Assembly (NCBI GenBank): GCA_905250075.1
Contig: CAJNOP010000090.1
Location: 650,116 to 714,115 of the forward strand
Length of the DNA: 64,000 bases
Origin: Rotaria sp. Silwood1
Lineage: Eukaryota; Rotifera; Eurotatoria; Philodinida; Philodinidae
Reading direction: 5' to 3'
The translations under genes were made by a program, and so were the position numbers. Positions 34,701 to 45,164 of the stretch are shown here, one piece after another (the stretch's first letter is position 1; every line of letters starts with the position of its first letter). The notes below the pieces were generated by a model that ran no database searches, was not told the origin of the DNA, and saw only the letters and a program-made list of their open reading frames with translations.

Positions 34701-36407
34701 TATTTTCAGAAGAAATCATCTGGTCGAACTAAAACTTTCAGAATATCTTAAAGACTATGAGAGTTATTGTTGAAGAGAATGACGGATCGAAAGTCCTTGT
34801 TGCGATTTTTCTGGTGATATCTTACCATAGGCTGAAAGTTTAGTAAAATGACCATCACTCGAAAAGAAAAGCCTAATGGCACGAATCCTTTTAGGATGTT
34901 TATCGACACTATGATTTCTCTCTATAAGTGAGATATGAACCCAAACAAAGATTATCAGTCGGATGGGTTCCTTCGTTCGCTTCAATCGAGAAAAAAAAAC
35001 AATAGCTAAAGTCATCTTGATAAGTTTGTATACATTACAAAACAATAGAGAACTAAAAGATGCTTGTCTGTCAGATATTTCTTTTTTATTTTGATGATGA
35101 CATGAACTAAGTAAATAATAAGTGCATCTTACACTAATGTCATCAAACGAACACAACCTCAAGAGAGATTCTCGTTTTTTTTCATATAGATAGATCAATT
35201 AAGAAATATGCCCTTCAGTCAATTGGAGTTTAAAAAAGATATTTCGTATTAATGCCAACACTGAATATGAACGTTTTTCAATATGCCAAAAAATACAGTT
35301 AATTTTAGCTTTTAATAGTGGAAATGATCGACTTACTGAATAGAGAGGAACTTATTTTATTTATTCAATATCTAATTTCATACAATTTCGATTTAAGAAA
35401 TAAAAATATTTCATGACTTGGTCTCTAAAAGTCCTTTTCTATAAATAGTTACGTTTACGCTTTTATATGGTTGAACTTGTATTTAATAAAAATATTCCAA
35501 AGACTTCAGAATTTTTTCACTTTCCAAGTAATGAGATTGTATTGATGAAGTTATATATATTTATTTCGCAAAAAGATATCCACTTTCATAAAGATTTCCA
35601 TTTTTTTATTAATAGCTCATAAACACAAATTGATGTGAATTATCTGATCAATGAAGCCACTTGGAAGACTCGATATTATATTGACCAAACTAAGCTGTAA
35701 GAGAATACAATTTTATGTATAGATAGGGTATTATGTTACGTATACTATTGTTAAATAGCTAATAATCGATGAATGTAAGATGATAGTATGTAATTTAAAT
35801 GTATAATCCGGAAACAATCTGTTAAGTTCCATCATAATCACGTATACAAACCAGTTTGCAATGCCATATAAAATTACCACCAAAAAATATCCGTTTATCA
35901 TCTTATTTGATTGTTTTATAAATCTGACGAGAATCAAAAAGCTTTTAAAGTGAATCAACATGCACAAATTTAAAAATTATGTTTTGTTCTACGAAGAAAA
36001 ATTCACTGCTTCTAATTTTTGTAAATCTTTGATGATTCATATCGAAGTAAAATAAAATAATTTATTGCTAATTATTGAGATAACATAAACGATACAATAA
36101 AAAATGTAATTAATGAGAAGAAAATAATAAAACATATCATTACAATAGTGCACAATAAGCGTTTTCGATATTCATCCATTAGTTCACAAGATCAATTCTC
36201 CATATAGAAATTTTTTTCATGAACAACCCTTTTTTTCTCTTTTCTTTCCGAACAAACTAATTTCATTAAAAAAAACAGACGAAAAAGAAGAAAGAATCCT
36301 GTGTAATGATCATTAAAAATGTATAGTAAGAAAGTACACAATAAATTCATATAAAATAATGTTAGTTTAAAAAATGATAATATTAGTATACATAGTTAGT
36401 TCAATAT
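31716..36407. other. 4.7 kb intergenic region
   Basis: No gene that I can support. Apart from the diverged inverted repeat at 34434-34898, the sequence is AT-rich with short motif-free frames. Frames 32209-32403 (minus) and 35731-35967 (minus) look hydrophobic or Lys-rich by composition only. Confidence 0.4.
34434..34898. repeat. diverged inverted repeat pair with shared reading frame
   Basis: Plus-strand 34434-34550 and minus-strand 34898-34790 align without gaps at roughly 80% identity by eye. They are separated by about 240 bp. Most differences are transitions. Both copies keep one open frame with the shared peptide pattern PKRI..IRLFFSS.GHFT, then ISPEKSQQ. This suggests a once-coding or transposon-borne sequence present as two opposed copies. 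Confidence 0.6.
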
Positions 36408-36572
36408 CTAATGAAGAATAAGCCAAAGAGCATGAATTATTCCAATTATCCAAAAACCAAATATAGTTAAAAGTAAATTGATTATCACTTGATTATTACA
36501 GGCTTTTTAATGTAAATAAACAGCCAATGGTGGAATGAAAATAGCAAGAATAATTAATAGAATGTCAGCCAT
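36408..36572 (-). pseudogene. PMP3/UPF0057 small membrane protein with one stop codon
   Basis: A 54-codon frame from ATG 36572 to TAG 36408. It begins MADILLIILAIFIPPLAVYLH and ends with the typical INLLLTIFGFWIIGIIHALW block. Two hydrophobic helices, IPPLAV and the GIIHA motif, are hallmarks of the PMP3/RCI2 (UPF0057) family, roughly 50-60 aa proteins of the plasma membrane linked to cation homeostasis and cold or salt stress. Codon 22 is TAA (36509-36507), where the family usually has a basic residue before the Cys. The frame continues perfectly after it. A GT...AG excision there would be 19 nt and out of frame, so an intron does not rescue it. Everything else is conserved, so it is either a very recent knockout, a base error, or stop readthrough. 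Confidence 0.82.
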
Positions 36573-37753
36573 GTATCGTGACGTCCGTGGATTAGCTTGT
36601 GCTTAGGTTTATGTGAAACAAGAAGAGAAAATAAAGCGAATGTGTATTATGTTTTTTTTCTCAAATTCTATTTTAATCAGTGCTAAAGAAAAAAGAGAGC
36701 GAGAGAAAAAAAACGTCAATTTGTTTAAAGAGAGAAAGAGATGTCAAATAAATCTATATGCAAGCATATAACCGTTTGATTTAGTTAACCGACAGAGTAA
36801 TAAAATCAACAGAGACCTACGTATATTCAATGCAAGACATGAGGTAGGTGAGCAAATAACAACAAATGGCACTAAAGAAAATGATTGATCGTTTCATGTT
36901 TTCTATATTTGATTATGAATTCAACAGAATCACGTTTCACAAACTCTTTAAAATCAAAGATTCTTTTATGTATCCTTTTCAAGTCAAATAAAGAGGAAAT
37001 CTATCTCATTTCAATCAGAAAAAAGAAATATGTTTGATAATCTAATCAGGTTTTTTTGCATTCGGACAAAGGATAGCAATACTTTTTTTAATTTATATCC
37101 TTTAAAAATGGAAATATTAACTTATTCGAAATCAAACATATTCTAGCAATATAATAATTCAATCGATCATACTATTTCAATAGAAACCGAGATGTTCATG
37201 GTAGAGAGTATCATGCAAAATTAATCTTACTATTCATATAATACAGAATTTTCTTTGTCAATGATAGGGAACCCAGCAAGTACAAGATTTAGATTTGGCA
37301 TTTACAAAACATGTATAAACAATGTCAAGGAAATTTTTTCATATCAATAAAATTATTTACACTTTTTCGGTTTCAATTCCCATTACATTCAATAGGACAA
37401 AATAAACATTATTGATTCTTTTTTAATTATCAAAGTTCTGTTTAAGAATGTTCGTATTTTTAATCAATATAAAACTATGCATTGAATTAGATCAAAAGTC
37501 GGCGTTCGATCATTTCTTTGTTTTTATTTTTTCGGCACATTTTAATAAATTATTATCTCACAAATATAGCATTATTTTTATTTTTCCTTGAAATAAATTT
37601 TTTATGTATATGAATTGTAAAAAACAAAATACAAAGCTTGATTGTTTACTTTTGGTAATGGATAACAACAAAGGAAAAAAAGTTTCCTAAATAATCAAAA
37701 AACAAAAGCAGCAACACACATCATAATTAGAAAACCAAAAAAAAAGAAACTGC
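36573..37753. other. intergenic, no recognised feature
   Basis: 1.2 kb between the PMP3-like frame and the 3' end of ADCK5, both on the minus strand. It includes a purine-rich patch (36670-36740) of GAGAGA and A runs and otherwise AT-rich DNA. The 5' region of the PMP3-like frame should lie at its left edge; no TATA box stands out. Confidence 0.4.
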
Positions 37754-40700
37754 TTATTGGAATTCTTCAATCAACTCTCCAGTCTCTTTTGATATATATC
37801 CAAACAAGACTAATACTTTCAAAAATTTATATTTAAACCATCGTTCCATTCGATCTTTGCTGAACAAAAATAAATAAATAATGAAATAATGTTTTTTTTT
37901 TTTTCAAAATAAAAATATTAACTTACAAAAGTATCAGATCAAAAATAAACAGTTCTAATCGTGCATAAATACGATCTTTGAATAATCTTTGTGGTCTTTC
38001 ATATTTTCGAGCACCCAAAATAGCACTACACAAGAAAAGAACAAGTAAAATTTTACTACGATAAAACTCATATATTTCAAATAAAAGAAATGAATTTAAT
38101 ATTGGTATCCTACAATAGATCAAGGTCACAATAAATATCGATTTATATACTATAAGTTGAAATTTCAAATTCAAAAATATCTTGTCTTGATATTGTCCTT
38201 CAAAAACGATCCGTTATTCTTTTAATGAATTTAAAAATTGAATAATTTTTGTACTAAACGTTTCTTTGTGAGCTATTTTATTTTTACAATAAAATATAAC
38301 ATTATGATCTAAGTTTAATACTATCACGATGAAACAGTTCCTCGTAGAAGTCCGAAAAAAAAGTATGAAATCAATAAGAAATGAAAATGCATAATAACCA
38401 ACCTTCGAGCCATAATAGTATGGCGATCAATTAGATTTCCATGATCCCGAATAGTTGATCGTATTTGATTTAAGTTCCTAGAAAAAAACAAAATACTTTA
38501 TCATATATTTGCATTGACTACTTTTTTGTATGGTATCTATTCGTTCTTAAATAGATTAAATATTACATTCCTCATATAAAAACTACCTGAGAACAAGAAT
38601 AAGCGTGTCCGGTAATTGCTTGAATACATCAATAACTTCATCCATTTTTTCTCGAGCTTTTAATCGTATACGATCCATTTCCTCTTTAGTTATTTTCTGT
38701 CGAAATGATACACTACCACGTCGAGAACGCAATGATTGCATAATCAATATTTCCGCAAACAAACGATGATACTTTTCTATAGATATGATTTCCAAAAAAA
38801 AGAAGAATAATCCAAATTCTTTTAATCTCATATATACACAAAGACAATTATTCAAAAGAAAATGACGACGATAACTAACCTTAATATCATTAGTAATGGT
38901 CGAGGCATATCATGAAGAGTTCGTACGATACTATCTTGAATATCATTGAAAATAGCTGTAAAATCTTTACGTATGGCCATTTTTTGGTGTGGACTCATAT
39001 TTAAAAATTCTTTTTCACTCTAGTACAATAAAATAAATAAGATAAACAAAAATTTTAGGGAAAAATACGAAGTTTCTTACAGGAAGACGAATTTTTCCTT
39101 GTGTATGTGCTTCTATTTGTTCATCAGGTGACATTCGATCCCAAACTTCAGGTAATATTGCTAAATCATGTATAGGTCGATGAATTGGACGCATAGAAAG
39201 GACAGTAGCAAATGTTAAATAATCCTTTTCTATATCGAAATAGAACCTATTAGTTTTTCAATCGCCATCATTTTCTTTTAATTATGCTTTGTATATGTGT
39301 AAAAGCATAATAGACTTACCTTGTACACCAAGTGCTAATGAATATTCTTTCATTTTAATTTCATCCTTCAATATAATTGATTTCCATAATTGACATAAAG
39401 CTTCTCGATCTTTTGGACCAATTGTTACGTATAACCCATGATCAAGTAAAACAATTTGAATATTTGATTTCGTTGGTGTTTTTGGATCTATTCTTATATA
39501 AACATTTCCTGGCTAAATACATACAGTGAGAACCAAAATTATTCAACAAAATTTATTTTCAATTTTTTTCCTCTGTCGTAATCGTTAACAAGAACACAAA
39601 TTGTGATTTAGAATCGAGAAAATGGTTTTCAACAAGAATACGAACGGGTAAATATAATTTTGTTTAGACTACATAGCACGACAAAATAAATCATCTTGTA
39701 GAGAATGGGACATCACCCAGTTCTTTGCAATGATTTTGGTATGAGATACAGTAGTTTAATTGAAGGTCAAAAAGTGGTTTTGATATATGAAATCGAAAGC
39801 GAAACGAATTGATGGGCTTTCGTAAGATCAGTATGTCTCAGCTAAAAACCGTTGCAGAGAACTTAAGAGACATTTCATTTTACTCTGCCAAATTCTTGTT
39901 GAAGATAATTTTCTCTACTCAAGTCACTACTTCGATTCTTATTGTGAGTTATCATTACAGAATTAAGTCTGTACAATCAATTCCTGGAATCATTTTATAT
40001 CTGAAAAATTTTTCTTATTGATCAAATGAAAGAAATGAAACATACATGAGGATCGGCATGTACAAAACCAGAATGAAATATTTGAAAAGCCATAGCTTGA
40101 ACAAGTTTTGTATCAATTTCTTGTAATGATAAATTTGCTTTTTTAAGTTTTTCTGTATCTGAAACTTTAATACCATCGATATATTCCATAACAAGTACTC
40201 GTTTTGTTGTATATTTCCAAAAAACTTTTGGAACATAAATAAATTTTAAATGTGGAGATAACTGAGCATAACATTTATCAGCATTTTCACCTTCTAATTT
40301 AAAATCAAGTTCACGTTCTAAATTACTCTTTACTGAATCAATTATCCAACTGAATTCAAATTTTGGAAAGATTTTACCAATTGCATATAATATCAAATGA
40401 ATGGTTAATATATCGCCGGCAAAACGATCTTGTAAATCAATATATTGTAATTTAACAGCTACACGTTCATTTGTTGATTTAAGACGACCTTCATAAACTT
40501 CAGCAAGAGAAGCTGCAGCAATAGGTTCAGGAGAAAGATAAGAAAATAAATCAGACACTTGACAGCCAAATTCTTCATCAATTAATTGACTAACCTGAAG
40601 ATAAATTGTGAAATTTAATATTTATCGACAGCTTTACTCTTCGAAATAACAAACATAACAAATTGACTTCATCCTCATCGATAAATATGAAAAGATTTCG

Positions 40701-41622
40701 AGATGCAGTTTACTAGAAGTTTTGAGGCTTACAATTGACAACTTTAAAGACTTTAGAAAATCTCTCATTTTGCTCATATCCAAGTAAATTCTCTCGACCC
40801 TCCTTTCATTTTCAGTCTAGTTCTATGATATGTTCAAGTAGTCATCATTGATATAGGACTTTATCGAGTTTTTTGCTTTCACATCACTTAAAATCAGAAA
40901 CACAGAAAGTTTATCTCATTGATCTTTGATTGTCTACGGTATTCTTCGTTAAAATTGAACTAGCATCGAAATAGTAGAGCTTAGTTCTAGAAATAATAAA
41001 TAGATATCATAGAAATCTTACTTCATTTCGTTGTCTCCGTAAAGCTCTATCTTGTAATAATCGAAGCCCATCAGTGTATTCTTTTGGTAAAATATGATCA
41101 GCACTAACCATTCCTTGACCCATTTTAATATATAAACCACCATTTTCGATACATCCTTGAGCTATTCTAGCTGCTGCTCGTTTATGACATTCTTTAAGTT
41201 TTATTTCATATTCTGGTGATGTATCAGATACTGTCCAAAAACAATATTTATAATCAAATGCAATAACAAAACCGATTCGAAATGATCTGTACACATAAAA
41301 ATTAAATTAAACTAAATGTGTATTAAATATAATATCAACTGATGACTAACCGAAATCCACGTTGTAAACCTTCAAATAAAACTCTTATTTGACGTCTTTC
41401 TTTTGGTGTCAGATAATAAAAATAATAAAGACTACCTCCACCAAATAACAATCCGTTCGCTATAATATAGTTTCTTAAAAAACGTCGACTACGGCGTTTA
41501 ACACCGAAACGATCTGCTATAGATCGAAAAGTACTTCTATTACTATTCGATACTAAATTTTTCCTCGCCCAACGAAATGTATTTGATGATAATAACAATG
41601 AACAAGCTCGAAAAGCATTCAT
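37754..41622 (-). CDS. ADCK5: ADCK5-like ABC1/UbiB-family mitochondrial kinase
   Basis: Exons: 41622-41351, 41286-41022, 40594-40046, 39512-39320, 39229-39081, then either 39019-38880 or 38696-38587, then 38477-38403, 38109-37927 and 37859-37754. All junctions are GT-AG and in frame, giving 643 or 633 aa. Family marks: KMGQ (145-148) of the KxGQ motif, Ala-rich loop AAAS (205-208), VAVK Lys227, ELDF, HADPHPGN (catalytic Asp360, Asn365) and DHG (386). The N terminus is basic with a hydrophobic stretch (residues 55-70), consistent with mitochondrial import and membrane anchoring. The LGVQ...DYLTFATVL and QYIDLQDRF...DI stretches favour ADCK5 over ADCK1. The ATG follows TTTTAG by 12 nt, 183 bp after the CHEK2 stop. 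The role of ADCK5 is poorly defined. Confidence 0.93.
38587..39019 (-). other. ADCK5: candidate mutually exclusive exon pair in ADCK5
   Basis: Exon 6a is 39019-38880 (140 nt) and exon 6b is 38696-38587 (110 nt). Both enter in phase 0 and leave in phase 2 after AG, and each alone keeps the frame to the next exon (Arg-Asn-Leu-Asn-Gln). Both encode the same structural segment: 6a ends LHDMPRPLLMIL and 6b ends FKQLPDTLILVL. Joining 6a to 6b creates AGA AAA TAA, an immediate stop. An alternative acceptor 16 nt upstream of 6b (GTGGTAG) would allow both to be read in frame, so exclusivity is a hypothesis. Confidence 0.6.
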
Positions 41623-41805
41623 ATATATATAAATCTAAAATAGTATTGAAGAATTTTTTGGGATTCGTCATAAACCTTCAAAATCATAATACTGTAGAAC
41701 TATACAACAATACAAAACCATTCAATAAAATATATAAAACAAGCATTTTTTTAAAATTGTATCACAAAAAAAGAAGACACCGGACAAGTTAGTAAAACAT
41801 ATCAG

Positions 41806-44800
41806 TTAATATTTAACTCGTTTAATTCGTCCATTTGAATTACTTGCAGTTGAGGGTGTTGCATCATCTTCATCCATTGCAGTATGTTCATCACATGCCG
41901 GACGTTTAAGACTTTTAACAATTTGAGAATTAGCAAACATGATTTTCTCTACTCGAACAGTATTGTCATGATCATCTGCTAACCATGGATGTTCAAGTAC
42001 ACCAGCCATTGTTAATCGTTTATTCGGATCAACACACATCATTTGACGTATAAGATCTTTAGCTGTTGCAGAAACTTCAGACCAAAATTCATCGGGAAAT
42101 GTATAAAGACCTTTAAGAATTTGTTCATTAAGTGGAGAATCGGGTGATTCACTAAATGGTGGATAACCAACTAAAAAGATAAATGAAGATAAATACTTGA
42201 AAAATAAAATTTCTTTTTCTTTTTCACCTAAACAAATATATAAAATAACACCTAAACTCCATACATCAACTTTATTTGTATAACTTCCTGCACCACGTGT
42301 TGCTAGAATTTCTGGAGCTGAACAAAAAAAAAATAAAAGTAACACAAAAATTCTTTTTAATTCTTTTTTTCCCTACCAAGATAATTTGGTGTACCACAAA
42401 ATGTTTTCATTAAACTTGTTTCATTAATCAATCTTGATAAACCAAAATCAGTTATTTTAATTAATGTTTCATTTGTCTCTGGTGATGTTAAAAGAATATT
42501 TTCTGGTTTTAAATCACGATGTGTTATTGAATGATCATGTAAATATTTAACACCAATACACATTTGTCGAAAAATAAATTTACTTGTTGCTTCATCAAAT
42601 TGACCATGTGCAACAATACGATCAAATAATTCTCCACCATCAACTAATTCGAGAATAATATAAAGAGCATCAGGTGTCTCAATAACTTCATGTATATGAA
42701 TTATACATGGATGATCTAATGCTTGTAAAATTGAACATTCATTTTTGATATTTTGATTGAATATATGAGCTTGTGGACCATAATGTGTAAAATGTTTTTT
42801 TGCAATAATTTTCATTGCAAAACGATCACATGTACCTAAGAAAAGAATATATTTTAAAATTTACACATTAATGGTTTATTTTTACTATTATATTACATTT
42901 AATTAAACATATTAGAGATGAATAACTTTCTTCACACACGAATTCCGAAATGTTATAAAATATTCTAGAATGATTTGATTTTTTTCAGATCATACGATTA
43001 TTGTAAATATCTTAGATAAACGTGATTCATTCGGATTTTAATTTATATCGTTAGTAAATCATATCGCACATTTGTACGTATGACTGTCGAAATACCGCGG
43101 TGCTCATAAGAGCTAACAGTGGTGCTTACGACGACATTTGGTTCAAACTATAAACGATTATAGAGAGTGTTTTCTACCAAAACTCGAACGAATTGCAATT
43201 GACTAAGAACAAACCGGTTTCAGGATCTATTTTATTAATATTAATTAATCTCATGACTGGGATCAATTTAGGCTTTGTGACTAGTACAGGCGGCTCAGAC
43301 ACAGTGCATCGAAAACAATTCAATTTCGTTAATTTTTTTTCAGACTTCAAAAATATTCACCTGTTTTAATAGTGTTGATCATATGACTGCAAGTTTTAGA
43401 ATAGAACGATCTTTTCTTTTCAAATGATAACATCGTTATAATGATGAACCAGTTTTTTCTTGATTATATCTTCATTGACTATGACAGTTTAACTTTAATT
43501 GCTTGTCAATTCACTTAAGATATGTAGTTTTTTGTGTTCTTCTGATTAATCGAAAGCATAAACAAATATGTGCTGCGCTTTTACACAATCATAGCAAATA
43601 ATGAGGTAAACATGTGGCTTTGATTATTAGTTAATTTGTGAATCAGATAACATTTCCAAAAGGGAATATATTCTTTTCTTAAAAATTTCCAACTAATGAA
43701 CAACGTTATTACTTTCAGCTAGATCAAAATTGGTTTAGTCTCAATAGTGCACATGCTGTAAAACTTGAATCTCTCAATAGTAATAGATATATATTTTGAT
43801 TTAGAAAATCCGAAATACTACAGTATTCTAAGATAACTAATGTATCATTGAAGATCTATACATCGAGCAAATACTTGACAGAATCAAAATGTTTTCGTCA
43901 ATATCTTGAATTACTTAAGACTCCCCTCTCTGCTCGGTAATGCTTGGCTTTCAAGGAGGATACAACCGATCCGCATAAAATTTTTACCAGAGATAGAGCG
44001 CCTAAAATAAAGAAACATTTTCAAGGAAAAAAAGTTTTAAACAAGGTTGTCTATAGGACCGCATCGAGACCACTTACGACTCCCGTCTGATCTTGTCCGA
44101 TCGGACTGAAATTTTTTCAAATTGCCCTAGACCATATATATCGTAGCTAGTTTTCAAGTTTGTCAAACATCTGGTTTTCGGTTTCTTCTAGAGATTTCTA
44201 TGGGAAGCTCAAAAACGAAACTGGTCAAATTGACTTCTAGAGAATACATTCAAGTATCTGTTGTTGAAACTTTTGCCTGATTATCTTGTTTCAAAACTTG
44301 TTCTCCAAACATATATTTTCTTATTTTATGTGCTCTACCTATAGTAAAAATGATATGAAGATCGATTGTACTTTTCTTGAGAACCAGAAATAGCTCAAAA
44401 AAGAGGAGAGTATCTTTAAGAGTGCTAGTTACTTATCTTAAGTTCATGCAGATACTAATAAGATTGACGAAATATTTACACTTCTAGTGAATAATGATAG
44501 AACACGCTGATTAATGAAACTAATTGCTTTTTGCATTGTTTACTCTTTGTTTTTTTTACCTCGAGTAAAGCATAATTTGACTTCACCATAAGCTCCACGT
44601 CCAATTTCTTTGGAGATAATATATTTGTTTCGAACAATAGCTGGAATGGACGAATCTTCATGAACATTTGCATCAATATAAACATAGACTCGATGTGTTT
44701 TTGATGCTAATGCAATTTCTGCATTATTTTCTAAAATATGTCGGTTATTTTTTCCAATTTTTTCTCCATTTATATATGTTCCATTTGATGATAAATCAAT

Positions 44801-45164
44801 AATATAAGCATATTTCGTTGTTTCATCACGAATAATTTGAAAATGTTTTGATGAATAAGCAAGAAAATATTTTGATGTTTGAATTTCATTTGAATTCAAT
44901 ACTATTGTACATGTTTTACCACGACCTAATGTATATTCATTATCTATTAAATCAATTGATGAGAAAAGTTTATTTATTGATAATAATCGACCCCAGATAT
45001 TTGCATGACTATTACAATTTCCATCACCTTCTAAACCATCCGCAATACCATCAAATCCTTGTGTTCCTTGTGTTGGTACACTTAAACTCTGAATAAAAAA
45101 AATAATTAGAAGAAGAAAAAAAGATCTTGTTTTATCATCTAACCATTGGTATAGGTTCACTCAT
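41806..45164 (-). CDS. CHEK2: CHEK2-type checkpoint kinase (FHA + Ser/Thr kinase)
   Basis: Exons: 45164-45144, 45088-44560, 42835-42377, 42317-42228 and 42170-41806, all GT-AG and in frame; 487 aa. Order of parts: two Thr-Gln sites (VPTQGTQG, residues 13-17), where CHEK2 has its ATM-target SQ/TQ cluster. An FHA domain at about 40-150 follows, with LGRG, SSKHF and SSNGTYING. The kinase domain runs from about 168, with GRGAYGEV, catalytic Lys192, HRDLKPEN (Asp291), DFG (Asp313) and an activation loop ETSLMKTFCGTPNYLAPE whose Thr328 and Thr332 match the CHEK2 autophosphorylation sites. The C-terminal tail has basic nuclear-import-like patches (KSLKRP, RIKRVKY). The third intron is unusually long (1724 nt). 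It transduces DNA double-strand-break signals in the nucleus, relevant in an animal known for desiccation-induced breakage. Confidence 0.94.
42836..44559 (-). other. long intron of CHEK2
   Basis: 1724 nt between the FHA/P-loop exon and the kinase N-lobe exon, about 30 times the usual intron here. The donor is CGAG|GTAAAA and the acceptor is TTCTTAG|GTACATG on the minus strand. I found no coding relic inside. A short stretch near 44085-44110 resembles part of a 5S rRNA gene over about 20 nt but the rest does not follow. Confidence 0.7.

Noticed and set aside
36500..36520. A 19-nt GT...AG micro-intron that would remove the TAA of the PMP3-like frame
   Set aside because: Removing 19 nt shifts the frame and destroys the conserved downstream half.
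44085..44110. A stretch resembling the middle of a 5S rRNA gene (GATCTTGTCCGATC)
   Set aside because: Similarity covers only about 20 nt; the flanking 5S sequence and internal promoter spacing are absent.
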